Shown here in pieces: positions 7,622 through 16,826 of a DNA stretch of 64,000 nt (position 1 is the first letter of the stretch; each line of letters begins with the position of its first letter). A program made the position numbers and the translations under genes. The DNA is from an uncultured Methanobrevibacter sp. (GTDB lineage Archaea; Methanobacteriota; Methanobacteria; Methanobacteriales; Methanobacteriaceae): positions 16,556 through 80,555 of the forward strand of contig NZ_CADAJR010000004.1 of NCBI RefSeq assembly GCF_902788255.1. Reading direction: 5' to 3'. A model generated the notes under the pieces. It searched no databases and was not told where the DNA came from. It worked only from the letters and a program-made list of their open reading frames with translations.

Positions 7622-8866
7622 ATGCCAACAATGTCTGAAAAAATATTAGCTCGAGCTTCAGGTAAAGACAGTGTAGAAGCTGGAGACATAATTATAGCAA
7701 ATATAGATATCGCAATGACTCATGATTTAACCGGACCTCTTTCAGTTCAATCATTTGAAAAGATTGGAGCGGATAAGGTATGGGATTCATCAAAGATTGT
7801 CATCCCATTCGACCATCAGGTCCCTGCCGATTCAATCGATTCCGCAAATAACCATATAATGATGAGAGAATTTGTCAAAAAACACAATATCGAACATTTT
7901 TATGATGTTAATGCAGGTGTTTGCCATCAGATTCTGCCTGAAAAAGGTCATGTGGTACCTGGAGATGTAATTGTAGGTGCAGATTCACATACCTGTACCC
8001 ATGGTGCATTAGGTGCATTTGCAACAGGTATCGGATCAACCGACATGGCTATGGTATTTGCTGAAGGAAATCTCTGGTTCAAAGTGCCTGAAACCAACCG
8101 ATTTAATGTTACTGGTGACTTAAAGGATAATGTTTATGCAAAAGATGTCATTTTACATATCATTGGTGAAATGGGTGCTGACGGCTCAACCTATAAGGCA
8201 TGTGAGTTTGCCGGTGAAACCATATCTCAGATGAGTGTTTCAGACAGAATGGTATTGTGCAATATGGCAATTGAAATGGGTGGGAAAACCGGTTTGGTGG
8301 AACCTGACAAAAAAACTATAGAGTATGTCGAAAAACGTTCCAATAAACCGTATAAAGTGTTTAAAACCGACTTGAACTCACCTTCCCTTAATATTATTGA
8401 TATTGACGTTAGCGATCTTGAACCGCAGATAGCATGTCCACACAATGTTGACAATGTAAAGCCGGTCAGTGAAGTGGACACAGAAATTGACCAGGTATTT
8501 TTAGGTTCATGCACTAACGGAAGATTAAGCGATTTACGTGATGCTGCAAGAGTATTAAAAGGTAAAAAAATAGCTAACGGTACAAGAATGTTAGTTATCC
8601 CAGCATCAAAAGAAGTTTATACAAAAGCATTGGACGAAGGATTACTTAAGATATTCGTTGAAGCCGGAGCGCTTGTATCCGCTCCTTGCTGCGGTCCTTG
8701 CCTTGGAGGACATACCGGAATAATCGGACCTGGAGAAGTGAGCCTTTCAACATCAAACAGAAACTTTAAAGGAAGACAAGGTTCACCTGAGGGTGAAGTT
8801 TACCTATCTTCAGCTGCTGTTGCTGCCGCTTCAGCAATTGAAGGAAGAATAGTGGCGCCGGAGTGA
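7622..8866 (+). CDS. leuC: 3-isopropylmalate dehydratase large subunit
   Basis: A 414-residue aconitase-family large subunit. Cluster-binding motifs are GSCTNGR (near residue 295) and the CCGPC motif near 355; DSHTCTHGA and [13 protein letters not shown] are also present. Methanogens have two such proteins, one for leucine (LeuC) and one for coenzyme B (homoaconitase HacA). The ASGK...[20 protein letters not shown] start is closer to the LeuC type as I remember these families, so leucine biosynthesis is preferred. The small subunit follows after four bases. First gene of a six-gene operon. Confidence 0.88.
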   Translation: MPTMSEKILARASGKDSVEAGDIIIANIDIAMTHDLTGPLSVQSFEKIGADKVWDSSKIVIPFDHQVPADSIDSANNHIMMREFVKKHNIEHFYDVNAGVCHQILPEKGHVVPGDVIVGADSHTCTHGALGAFATGIGSTDMAMVFAEGNLWFKVPETNRFNVTGDLKDNVYAKDVILHIIGEMGADGSTYKACEFAGETISQMSVSDRMVLCNMAIEMGGKTGLVEPDKKTIEYVEKRSNKPYKVFKTDLNSPSLNIIDIDVSDLEPQIACPHNVDNVKPVSEVDTEIDQVFLGSCTNGRLSDLRDAARVLKGKKIANGTRMLVIPASKEVYTKALDEGLLKIFVEAGALVSAPCCGPCLGGHTGIIGPGEVSLSTSNRNFKGRQGSPEGEVYLSSAAVAAASAIEGRIVAPE

Positions 8867-8870
8867 TAAT

Positions 8871-9347
8871 ATGAAAGGTAAAGCATGGAAATTTGGAAAC
8901 GATATTGACACAGACATCATAGTTCCCGGAAGATACTTAATCTATACCGATGAGGAAACCCTATCCAAGCATTGCATGGAAGGTCTTGACCCAGACTTTT
9001 ACAAGAAATGCAATGAGGGGGACTTTATTGTTGCCGGAAAAAACTTCGGATGCGGATCCTCCCGTGAACATGCCCCGATTGCACTTAAAGGTGTGGGCGT
9101 TGCAGCAGTTATTGCCGAGTCCTTTGCAAGAATATTTTATCGTAATGCGACAAATGTCGGAGTTCCCCTTTTGGAAGCTCCGGGAATTAGCAAACTTATA
9201 GAAGATGGTGAAGAGATTAGTGTAGATATGGAAAATGCTACAATAACCTCACAGAGTGGAGAAGTCATCAAATTTAAAAAGTTACCTCCATTCATGTTAG
9301 AGATTTTAAATCAAGGTGGTTTGATTGAGTACCTCAAAAACAAATAG
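8871..9347 (+). CDS. leuD: 3-isopropylmalate dehydratase small subunit
   Basis: A 158-residue swivel-domain subunit that pairs with the preceding LeuC. It shows [15 protein letters not shown], the [12 protein letters not shown] signature and [17 protein letters not shown]. The substrate loop reads YLIY. In methanogens a YLVY-like loop marks isopropylmalate isomerase, whereas YLRT with its arginine marks homoaconitase, so the loop supports leucine synthesis. It overlaps the next gene by 23 bases in another frame. Confidence 0.88.
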   Translation: MKGKAWKFGNDIDTDIIVPGRYLIYTDEETLSKHCMEGLDPDFYKKCNEGDFIVAGKNFGCGSSREHAPIALKGVGVAAVIAESFARIFYRNATNVGVPLLEAPGISKLIEDGEEISVDMENATITSQSGEVIKFKKLPPFMLEILNQGGLIEYLKNK

Positions 9348-10329
9348 TTACAGAATTGCAGTTGTTCCGGGAGACGGAATTGGAAAGGAAGTAATGAAAG
9401 CGACACTGGACGTTTTGGATTCCCTGGACATTGACTTTGAGTATGTCCACGGTGAAGCCGGTGACGAATGCCTTGAAAAAACCGGGACTGCACTGCCTGA
9501 AGAAACATTAGACATCATTAGAGAGTGTGATGCGTGTCTCTTTGGTGCGGCTGGTGAAACTGCAGCGGACGTTATCGTTAAAATAAGACAAGAAATGAAA
9601 ATGTTTGCTAATTTAAGACCTGTTAAAGCTTATCCTAATACAAACTCATTATGTGATAACATTGACTTTATGATTGTTCGTGAAAATACCGAAGGTATGT
9701 ACATTGCCGATGAGGAGTCATATACCGATGAAGGGGCGATAGCAAGACGTATCATCACTCGTGAAGCTGAAAAACGCATAATAAACTATGCATTCAAATA
9801 TGCACAGGACAACAACAAGAGTAAAGTTACCGCAGTTCATAAGGCCAATGTGTTGAAAAAGACAGACGGATTGTTTAAAGAAATTTTCTATGAAGTTGCA
9901 AAGGATTATCCTGACATTGCAACCGAGGACTTTTACGTTGATGCAACTGCAATGTACCTGATTACACAGCCTGAAAGCTTTGAGGTGATTGTAACCACAA
10001 ACCTTTTCGGAGACATACTGTCTGATGAAGGGGCTGGACTTGTTGGAGGACTTGGTCTGATTCCATCTGCCAACATTGGTGAAGATGGAGCGTTGTTTGA
10101 ACCTGTCCATGGTTCCGCACCGGACATTGCAGGTCAAAATAAGGCTAATCCGATAGCTATGATGTTATCAGCTATAATGATGTTAAGGTATTTAGGTGAA
10201 AACGAAGCTGCAGACAAATTCGAATCTGCAATTTTAAAAGTATTAAATGATGCTAATATTTTAACCGGTGATCTTGGAGGTTCGGCCACAACAGCCGAAC
10301 TGACCGAGGCGGTTAAAAATAACTTATAA
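9325..10329 (+). CDS. leuB: isopropylmalate/homoisocitrate dehydrogenase
   Basis: A 334-residue decarboxylating dehydrogenase of the LeuB/AksF/Icd family. Motifs are AVVPGDGIGKEVM, NLRPVKAYP, VRENTEGMY, the catalytic KANVLKKTDGLF, the metal-binding NLFGDILSDEGAGLVGG, and EPVHGSAPDIAG. The start is a TTG at 9325, four bases after GGTGGT and within leuD, giving [14 protein letters not shown]. Its operon with leuCD points to 3-isopropylmalate. The paralogue AksF (coenzyme B) cannot be fully excluded. Confidence 0.85.
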   Translation: MSTSKTNSYRIAVVPGDGIGKEVMKATLDVLDSLDIDFEYVHGEAGDECLEKTGTALPEETLDIIRECDACLFGAAGETAADVIVKIRQEMKMFANLRPVKAYPNTNSLCDNIDFMIVRENTEGMYIADEESYTDEGAIARRIITREAEKRIINYAFKYAQDNNKSKVTAVHKANVLKKTDGLFKEIFYEVAKDYPDIATEDFYVDATAMYLITQPESFEVIVTTNLFGDILSDEGAGLVGGLGLIPSANIGEDGALFEPVHGSAPDIAGQNKANPIAMMLSAIMMLRYLGENEAADKFESAILKVLNDANILTGDLGGSATTAELTEAVKNNL

Positions 10330-10348
10330 ATAAAGGAGACAATAGACT

Positions 10349-10462
10349 ATGAATTTTAAAAAACTAACTAAAATGCAAATGGCGGCACTTTTTATCATAT
10401 TCATTATGGTAGTCAGTGGGGTAGCAGGATTTTTACTTATCATATTTACTGGTGGAGCTTAA
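10349..10462 (+). CDS. 37-residue single-span membrane peptide
   Basis: A short ORF in the 155-base gap between leuB and ribH. It has a good AAAGGAG binding site nine bases before the ATG and a clean stop. The product has a basic N-terminus (NFKKLTKMQ) and one hydrophobic segment of about 22 residues ending in FTGGA. It is the right size for an operon-encoded membrane micropeptide. No function can be assigned, but codon use and signals look genuine. Confidence 0.65.
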   Translation: MNFKKLTKMQMAALFIIFIMVVSGVAGFLLIIFTGGA

Positions 10463-10484
10463 ATAAATAAAAGAGGTTGATAAA

Positions 10485-10901
10485 ATGGCAAAATATGAAA
10501 TAGCAGCAGTAGTTGCTGAATTTAACTATGATATTACACAAATGATGTTAGAACTCGCTAAAGCAGAAGCAAAAAATAGAGGCTGTGAAATTACTAAAGT
10601 GGTTGCAGTTCCAGGCGTATTTGATATGCCACTTGTAATAAAAAAATTGTTACAAAAAGACGAATACGATGCAATTATCACACTCGGTGCAGTAATTGAA
10701 GGTGCAACCGACCACGACCAAATCGTAGCCCAGCATGCTTCCCGTAAAATAGCTGATTTAGCACTTGAATACGATACTCCTGTAGCACTCGGTATTACCG
10801 GTCCTGGTATGACCAGAATGGATGCTCACAGACGTGTTAAAAACGCAAAAAGTGCAGTTGAAGCAGCTATTAAAATGTGTGACAGATTAAAAGAAATTTA
10901 G
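10485..10901 (+). CDS. ribH: 6,7-dimethyl-8-ribityllumazine synthase
   Basis: A 138-residue lumazine synthase that condenses the ribityl-aminouracil with dihydroxybutanone phosphate to form the riboflavin precursor. Typical segments are VVAEFNYDITQMML, VPGVFDMPLVIKKLL, ITLGAVIEGATDHDQIV and a short C-terminal helix. The archaeal form is shorter than the bacterial one. An AGAGGTTGAT site precedes the ATG. Other flavin genes in the window are ribK and riboswitch-controlled ribB near 42 kb. Confidence 0.95.
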   Translation: MAKYEIAAVVAEFNYDITQMMLELAKAEAKNRGCEITKVVAVPGVFDMPLVIKKLLQKDEYDAIITLGAVIEGATDHDQIVAQHASRKIADLALEYDTPVALGITGPGMTRMDAHRRVKNAKSAVEAAIKMCDRLKEI

Positions 10902-10909
10902 ATGATTAC

Positions 10910-11845
10910 ATGGAAATTCTTAAACCTAATGAACTAAAAGAAAAATTTAATGACCCATGGATTGCACCATACGAAAAGGTATTGACCATGGTGGATGGGG
11001 ACAAGGTGGAAATTGTAGAATACCATCCATGTATTTCAGGATCCCACTGGCTGTTAAATCAATACAGGAACAATTCCGAACTTATCGATTCAGCTTCACG
11101 TGACGGTAACAAACATGTCTATAAATGTCATGTAGGTTCATCCCCGCTTGATTTGAAGGCCAGTTTCAATGCTGCCGGAATCGATGAGATTATTGTTGAC
11201 GGTGACGAAGTAAAGGTAACACATGCTGGTCTTGCCGGTGCCGGTGTTGGAGCCGGAATGTGCAGAGGAATGGGTGAAGGTGTCAAATACATTGAACTTC
11301 TAGACATTGGAGGAGGTTCCAAGGTTGGAAGGGCAACAGTTGTAACACCTAAACTTGAAAAGGTAGTTATTGGTGTTGATGATACCGATACAAAGGATGC
11401 AGGCGCTACATGGACAATGGCACACAATCTAGGAGTGGAACTTGCCAGTGAAGGATTCGAATATCTTGACCACATTATTGTCCAGCTTTATCCGCACAAT
11501 CCTCATAAGACTCAAAACTGTGTTTCAATAGCTTTGACCTTTGCTGTTGAGGAATCCAAAAAGCAGGATTTGATTGACAGAGTCATTGAAATCCTTAAAA
11601 GAGACACCTTGTCTGATAAAACAGCAATAGCTATTTTAGAAGGTTTAGATATTCCTTCCAAATTAAGAGAATACTCAATTGCTACCAAATCTGGAATGAT
11701 GGATGTTGAAACTGCCGAAAAAGTTGCAGAAGAATTAGATATTCCATTGATTGCAGTGACTGGTGAGCAAGGTAAAGTCGGTGCTCTTGCAGCGCTTGGA
11801 CTTTATGATGATGTTGAAGAGGCCGTTAAAGCCTATAACAAATAA
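10910..11845 (+). CDS. methanogenesis marker protein 11
   Basis: A 311-residue protein of the methanogenesis marker 11 family, conserved in methanogens and of unknown biochemical role. Recognisable parts are WIAPYEKVLTMVDG, EYHPCISGSHWLLNQYR, the glycine-rich GAGVGAGMCRGMGEG, and VVIGVDDTDTKDAGATW, a DDTD pattern also seen in TiaS-like proteins. The ATG follows ribH after eight bases, with GATGATT as ribosome site. A hairpin terminator follows the stop. Confidence 0.85.
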   Translation: MEILKPNELKEKFNDPWIAPYEKVLTMVDGDKVEIVEYHPCISGSHWLLNQYRNNSELIDSASRDGNKHVYKCHVGSSPLDLKASFNAAGIDEIIVDGDEVKVTHAGLAGAGVGAGMCRGMGEGVKYIELLDIGGGSKVGRATVVTPKLEKVVIGVDDTDTKDAGATWTMAHNLGVELASEGFEYLDHIIVQLYPHNPHKTQNCVSIALTFAVEESKKQDLIDRVIEILKRDTLSDKTAIAILEGLDIPSKLREYSIATKSGMMDVETAEKVAEELDIPLIAVTGEQGKVGALAALGLYDDVEEAVKAYNK

Positions 11846-11876
11846 CCTTTTTAGGTTATTTAATTTTCTTTTTTTA
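11839..11876 (+). terminator. intrinsic-type terminator after the leu-rib operon
   Basis: A nine-base stem AAATAACCT/AGGTTATTT (11839-11847 with 11852-11860) with a TTTT loop is followed by a T-rich tract. The stem begins at the stop codon of the marker 11 gene and separates it from the convergent glycosyltransferase. Confidence 0.7.
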
Positions 11877-13574
11877 AACATCAAAATAGAAATTCAGGAA
11901 GTTTCCCTGATTTTCAGGAATGTACTGTTTTATGGAATGTGAATTTGGATCAGTGAAGACTATTTCAACTGTATAATTTTCATATTCAAATGTGGTATTA
12001 TTCAAATTGTGAACTGATGCTACCTGATTGTTATTGATTGCAATATCATACACAGAATCATTTTTTAACACACCTGTTGAGTATGCCATTGATTCATTGT
12101 TAACAAACACTTCATATGCCATTGCACTTCTGTCCCTGCCTGAGACGATGAACTTTTCAACACAGGAAACATTATCCTTGTCATAGCTGTGAGTAATCAT
12201 TGAGCCTGCAAAGACCTCTTTAAGGCGGGTGTTCTGTATTACATCATCATTTCTAAGATTAAGATATTTTTTAGCCTGATTTGGCATTCTCAATATATCC
12301 TGTTCGCCAGGTCTTGTATCATTGATGGTATATGTTTCATCACCGATCTTTATCGTGTCATTGGCTTTGATACCCAGGGTCATCATCGCATCTGACGGCA
12401 CCCGTATGATATCTGATTCATTTTCAATGGCTGAGTCTACGGTGTACGGACCCCTGACTGAAATTGAATTGTCACGAGGTGAATCGTCAGCATAAATAAT
12501 TAGATTTCTTGAGTTCGGCTCGATTGACAAAACCCCATGATCGAAATGTGCAGCCCCAATGAAAGTTGAAATCATTAAAATTAAAACAATGATTGAGATT
12601 ATCATAGGGAAATGTATTTTAATAAATGATTTGAAAAGGTTTCCTCCGGGAGTCTTTCTAAATATTATAATTGACTGAACAATGACCTTTATAATGTAAT
12701 AAATGGCAATTATAACACCAATTACAGAAATTATGACACCTAAAGCCAAAGGAACGAACTTGACAAAGAATATTGTAAACAAACCTAAAATAACCAATGA
12801 CAAACCTACAATGGACATTCTAATATAATACCCGATGTCATCTATCATTGTAACCCTACCATACTTGTTGGCACGGTTTATGATTGTTCTAACAACTTCA
12901 TTTGCCATCAGATTCAAATCAGACAATGGAGACATGTCATGCTCGATTGCTCCGATATCAACCTCTTTTATTGAAATACCAAGTACATCAGCATCAATAA
13001 CTATACCTACATCAACACCGTAATCCTTTTCAAAATTAATTCTTTTCAATACTTCCTTACGTGCTGCAAACTGTCCGCTTAAAGGCTGTTCGAATGAAAT
13101 CTCCGGGAAGAAAAAGTTTAAGAGAGGTTTCGCAGTAAGCTCGGTGACACGCCCACTAGCACGTGAAAACTTGGTTTTTGTAATGTCGGTTTCACCATCC
13201 AATATAGGCTTGATGATAGATTCAACCTTATGTGAGGTTAAATTGTAGATGTCAGCATCTATAAAAGCTATGATATCACATTCAGCTTCCCTATATCCGG
13301 TCTGTAAAGCTTCACCCTTACCCCTGTTGACTGCATGATTGATAACACGGGCTCCCGCCTTAATAGCTTCTGATTCGGTGTTGTCGGATGATCCGTCATT
13401 GACAACGATTATCTCATCTACAAACGACACCTTCTTAACTACTTCAATAACGGTAGCAACAGTTTCCTCTTCGTTATAAGCAGGAATGATTACTGAAACC
13501 TTCTGATATTTTTTAGGCTTTTCAGTTTTAACGCTAGCCAATAGAAATGCCAAAATTACAAAAAACCAATACAA
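11874..13574 (-). CDS. GpgS-like family 2 glycosyltransferase with membrane and extracellular domains
   Basis: A 566-residue protein. Residues about 1-235 form a GT-A glycosyltransferase: VSVIIPAYNEEETV, EIIVVNDGSSDNT, GKGEALQTGYR and FIDADIYN (DxD). RVTELTAKPLLNFFFPEISF and QPLSGQFAARKEVL match glucosyl-3-phosphoglycerate synthases. Three or four membrane helices follow (about 255-350). A C-terminal part of about 210 residues is probably outside the cell, with repeated DTIKIGDETYTIND-like strands resembling a beta-barrel fold. The start is a TTG after GGTGAATTTTAA. GpgS enzymes normally lack the membrane and external parts, so the true substrate is uncertain. Confidence 0.72.
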   Translation of the reverse strand: MYWFFVILAFLLASVKTEKPKKYQKVSVIIPAYNEEETVATVIEVVKKVSFVDEIIVVNDGSSDNTESEAIKAGARVINHAVNRGKGEALQTGYREAECDIIAFIDADIYNLTSHKVESIIKPILDGETDITKTKFSRASGRVTELTAKPLLNFFFPEISFEQPLSGQFAARKEVLKRINFEKDYGVDVGIVIDADVLGISIKEVDIGAIEHDMSPLSDLNLMANEVVRTIINRANKYGRVTMIDDIGYYIRMSIVGLSLVILGLFTIFFVKFVPLALGVIISVIGVIIAIYYIIKVIVQSIIIFRKTPGGNLFKSFIKIHFPMIISIIVLILMISTFIGAAHFDHGVLSIEPNSRNLIIYADDSPRDNSISVRGPYTVDSAIENESDIIRVPSDAMMTLGIKANDTIKIGDETYTINDTRPGEQDILRMPNQAKKYLNLRNDDVIQNTRLKEVFAGSMITHSYDKDNVSCVEKFIVSGRDRSAMAYEVFVNNESMAYSTGVLKNDSVYDIAINNNQVASVHNLNNTTFEYENYTVEIVFTDPNSHSIKQYIPENQGNFLNFYFDV

Positions 13575-13751
13575 TTAAAATTCACCATAAAATGTTATTA
13601 TTATATTACTTTTATTAATTGAATGGTTATAAATGTTTTTGTAAAATAAGCAAAATTATCAATTATTTTATTAAATTATAATATAATAATTATGTAAAAA
13701 ATAAAAATCCCTCAAATGTAAATTGAATTCAAAAAAGTATAATAATAATTG

Positions 13752-13772
13752 CAATACAATATCATTGTATTG
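13752..13772. promoter_or_regulatory. perfect palindrome upstream of tex
   Basis: CAATACAAT-ATC-ATTGTATTG is a nine-base perfect inverted repeat that ends 19 bases before the tex ATG, adjoining its TAGGTAG ribosome site. It could be an operator or a leader hairpin. Confidence 0.45.
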
Positions 13773-13791
13773 AATTTTAGGTAGTAAGTTA

Positions 13792-15939
13792 ATGATAGTA
13801 AAAACACTTGAAAAGGAATTGAATCTTCAAAACTGGCAGGTAAAAAAGGTAATCAAATTGATCGATGAGGGAAACACCATTCCATTCATTGCAAGATACA
13901 GAAAGGATGTGACCGGTTCCCTAAACGATGAAACATTGCGGAAATTTGATGAAAGGTTGAAATACCTGCGAAACCTTGAGGACAAAAAGGAAAAAATCAT
14001 CAAAAGAATAGATGAGCTTGGCAAATTAGATGATGAGTTGAAAACACAAATCACAAGGGCAGAAACATTGGTTGAACTTGAAGACTTATACCGACCGTTT
14101 AAAAGCAAAAAACAGACAAGAGCCACAAAGGCACGTGATAAGGGCCTTGAACCACTTGCCCAAATAATATTAAGACAGGACGTCAAGCAAAGTGTCAAAA
14201 AAATAGCCGAAAAATACGTTACCGATGAGGTCAAGACACCGGATGAGGCAATAGACGGTGCAAAGGACATCATTGCTGAAATAGTTTCCGACAATTCAAC
14301 ATTCAGAAAAAAAATCAGACAGAACACCTTCCATACCGGTCAAATCGAAACAAAGGCAAAGGACAAGGACACCTCAACCGAGTATGACCTCTACTACAAT
14401 TACACAGAAAACATTAAAAGAATACCTCCGCACAGGATTCTTGCGATAAACCGTGGTGAAAATGAGGGGGTTTTAAGAGTAAAGCTGACATGTGATTCAG
14501 ATGAGATATTGAAATATCTGAATCGCCATATGCTTAAAAACATATCAAAAATTCCTGAAAAAATCGAATACAATAGATATACTACCCCAATAATTAAAGA
14601 TGCCGTGGAAGATGCATATAAAAGATTGATTTCACCTGCAATTGAACGTGAAATCAGAAATTTCCTAACCGAAAAGGCCGAGGAAAAATCAATCAAGGTA
14701 TTTGCCCGCAACCTGAACCAGCTCCTGATGGAAAGCCCATTGGTTGGAAAAACCATTTTGGGATGGGATCCGGCTTTCAGGACAGGGTGCAAATTGGCAA
14801 TAATTGACCAGACAGGCAAAGTCCTAGATACAAGCTTGATTTATCCGACAGCACCACAAAATAAGGTTGCCGAATCAGTTAAAACCGTGAAGGAACTGAT
14901 TCAGAAATATGACATTAACGTTATAGCCATAGGTAACGGTACCGCCTCAAGGGAATCAGAAGAGATTGTTGCTGAAATTATCAAGGGGACAAGCGTCGAA
15001 TACATCATCGTCAATGAGGCAGGTGCTTCAGTTTACTCAGCATCAAAGCTTGCCGATGAGGAATTTCCAGACTATTCCGAAGGGGAGCGTAGTGCGGTCT
15101 CCATTGCAAGACGTCTGCAGGACCCACTGGCAGAACTTGTAAAGATTGATCCGAAATCCATTGGTGTCGGCCAGTACCAGCATGACATGAATCAAAAGCA
15201 GCTGACAGAGTCACTGACAGGTGTTGTTGAAAAGGTGGTTAACGAGGTGGGTGTCGATTTGAACACTGCTTCTGTGAGCCTTCTAAACTACGTTTCAGGA
15301 ATAGGCAACACAACCGCAAAAAACATCATCACATATCGTGAGGAAAACGGAAGCTTCACCAACAGAAAGGAACTTTTGAAGGTTAAAAAGTTAGGTAAAA
15401 AGACATATGAGCAGTGTGCAGGTTTCATCAAAATCGACAATCCAGAATATCCTCTGGACAATACCACAATCCATCCGGAATCATATGATGTTACCTATAA
15501 ACTCCTGGACAAGCTGAATTATTCTCTAAACGATATAGGAAACAGAAATCTTAAATTGGACAACATCAACATTAAGGAAATCTCAGAAGAGCTGGATGTT
15601 GGTCAGGAGACATTGAAAGACATTATAAAAGAGCTTAAAAAGCCCGGTCGTGACCCTCGTGAGGACATGCCAAAACCTATTCTTAGAAAAAATGTTTTAT
15701 CAATTGACGATTTGGAAATCGGAATGATAATGCAGGGTACAGTCAGAAATATAGTGGATTTTGGAGCATTTATTGATATTGGTGTTCATCAGGACGGATT
15801 GGTGCACATTTCACAATTGGTAGCCGATAAATTTGTAAAACACCCATTAGACATTGTGAGTGTCGGAGACATTGTTGAGGTAAAGGTTTTGGATATTGAC
15901 ACTAAAAGAAATAGAATTAACTTATCAATGATTATCTAA
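13792..15939 (+). CDS. tex: Tex family S1 RNA-binding protein
   Basis: A 715-residue Tex/Spt6-like protein. The helical N-terminal Tex domain includes FIARYRKDVTGSLNDETLRKF and LEDLYRPFKSKKQTRA. A YqgF/RNase H-like domain follows (GWDPAFRTGCKLAIID, about residues 320-450), then a helix-hairpin-helix pair (YVSGIGNTTAKNI) and a C-terminal S1 domain (MQGTVRNIVDFGAFIDIG). Tex binds nucleic acids and affects transcription in bacteria. It is patchy in archaea, so a bacterial origin is plausible. Full length, with no disruption. It converges with the HTH gene and overlaps it by four bases. Confidence 0.93.
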   Translation: MIVKTLEKELNLQNWQVKKVIKLIDEGNTIPFIARYRKDVTGSLNDETLRKFDERLKYLRNLEDKKEKIIKRIDELGKLDDELKTQITRAETLVELEDLYRPFKSKKQTRATKARDKGLEPLAQIILRQDVKQSVKKIAEKYVTDEVKTPDEAIDGAKDIIAEIVSDNSTFRKKIRQNTFHTGQIETKAKDKDTSTEYDLYYNYTENIKRIPPHRILAINRGENEGVLRVKLTCDSDEILKYLNRHMLKNISKIPEKIEYNRYTTPIIKDAVEDAYKRLISPAIEREIRNFLTEKAEEKSIKVFARNLNQLLMESPLVGKTILGWDPAFRTGCKLAIIDQTGKVLDTSLIYPTAPQNKVAESVKTVKELIQKYDINVIAIGNGTASRESEEIVAEIIKGTSVEYIIVNEAGASVYSASKLADEEFPDYSEGERSAVSIARRLQDPLAELVKIDPKSIGVGQYQHDMNQKQLTESLTGVVEKVVNEVGVDLNTASVSLLNYVSGIGNTTAKNIITYREENGSFTNRKELLKVKKLGKKTYEQCAGFIKIDNPEYPLDNTTIHPESYDVTYKLLDKLNYSLNDIGNRNLKLDNINIKEISEELDVGQETLKDIIKELKKPGRDPREDMPKPILRKNVLSIDDLEIGMIMQGTVRNIVDFGAFIDIGVHQDGLVHISQLVADKFVKHPLDIVSVGDIVEVKVLDIDTKRNRINLSMII

Positions 15940-16358
15940 ATTTCTAATTTGATTTCATCATATGTAAGATAGGGTATTTTACTATTTTTGTTTCCGGTTT
16001 TAAATTTGACAAAACCCTCTTCTTCCAATTTTTTAACCTTTGGTTGAATGTTACTGACATCCTTATTAATCTTATTTGCCAAATCTCTAATGCTTCTAGG
16101 TTTTTCATGTTTAATTGTATTAAGTATTGTTAAATCCAAATCGGATAAAGATAATTTATTTGTAATCAAACTTTCAGTGATTTCAATCATTTCATCAGGA
16201 TTATCCCTATAATAATTCCAATTTTCCAAATCAACATACATTTTCATGTTATTTGTTCTTTTAAAAAGTTTTTCTAGCTCATTGATGGAATTATATGTTT
16301 CTTCCATCTCTTTGATGAATTCATATCCTGTTTGTTTTTTTACCAATGTAATAATCAT
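15936..16358 (-). CDS. HVO_A0114-like winged-helix DNA-binding protein, probable antitoxin
   Basis: A 140-residue protein whose C-terminal half is a winged helix: LDLTILNTIKHEKPRSIRDLANKINKDVSNIQPKVKKLEEEGFV, ending in YLTYDEIKLEI. The domain and the closing (Y)DEI.(L/I)(E/D)I tail match the HVO_A0114 family, which commonly accompanies a small toxin gene. Its ATG overlaps the stop of the preceding small gene by four bases. Two palindromes near the promoter of the pair suggest autoregulation. Confidence 0.65.
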   Translation of the reverse strand: MIITLVKKQTGYEFIKEMEETYNSINELEKLFKRTNNMKMYVDLENWNYYRDNPDEMIEITESLITNKLSLSDLDLTILNTIKHEKPRSIRDLANKINKDVSNIQPKVKKLEEEGFVKFKTGNKNSKIPYLTYDEIKLEI

Positions 16359-16630
16359 TTTAACATCTCCATCAATTCTTCCACATCCAATACTCCAGAA
16401 ACACTCAAATAATCTTTAATGATTTCAAAAATCTCGTCTTTAGTTTGTTGACGTAACTTGACCTTAAAAATATGATTTTTGGGGTCTGGATGAATATGCA
16501 CAGAGTCTGTATGATAGTTATCAATCAAAATATTATCGGGCATTATAACAATTGACCACCCATTTGGAGTATTGGCACTATAAATCGTTTTATCACCAAC
16601 AAAAATTTTGTTTTGAACTTTCCTTGACAT
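16355..16630 (-). CDS. small protein, candidate TumE-like toxin
   Basis: A 91-residue protein directly upstream of and overlapping an HVO_A0114-like regulator. It has a central beta-rich stretch with IDNYHTDSVHIHPDP and three histidines, then a C-terminal helical region. Position, size and the DN...H.H.P pattern recall TumE (DUF6516) proteins, but the match is weak and I do not see a diagnostic motif. No strong ribosome site is present, and the palindrome abutting the ATG suggests a leaderless or very short-leader transcript. Confidence 0.5.
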   Translation of the reverse strand: MSRKVQNKIFVGDKTIYSANTPNGWSIVIMPDNILIDNYHTDSVHIHPDPKNHIFKVKLRQQTKDEIFEIIKDYLSVSGVLDVEELMEMLK

Positions 16631-16643
16631 GCTATACTATAGC
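16631..16643. promoter_or_regulatory. palindrome abutting the toxin-like gene start
   Basis: GCTATA-C-TATAGC is a perfect six-base inverted repeat immediately upstream of the start codon of the 91-residue gene, at the expected transcription start. It is an operator candidate for the adjacent winged-helix protein. Confidence 0.5.
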
Positions 16644-16663
16644 CATCATCATATTTATATATT

Positions 16664-16682
16664 TGTTGGTTTTAAACCAACA
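16664..16682. promoter_or_regulatory. palindrome upstream of the toxin-antitoxin-like promoter
   Basis: TGTTGGTTT-T-AAACCAACA is a perfect nine-base inverted repeat. On the minus strand it lies just before an AT-rich TATA-like element (about 16649-16662), where a BRE or operator would be. Confidence 0.5.
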
Positions 16683-16826
16683 CAATTATATAAAAATATA
16701 TAAATTTTATAATACAACATCAATTCTCCAAATACACGACAATATTTAAAAATCTTAATAAATTTATAAATAAGTTTGAATAAAATAATTTATGTTTAAA
16801 AAATATTATCAAGAAGGGATTTTTAA

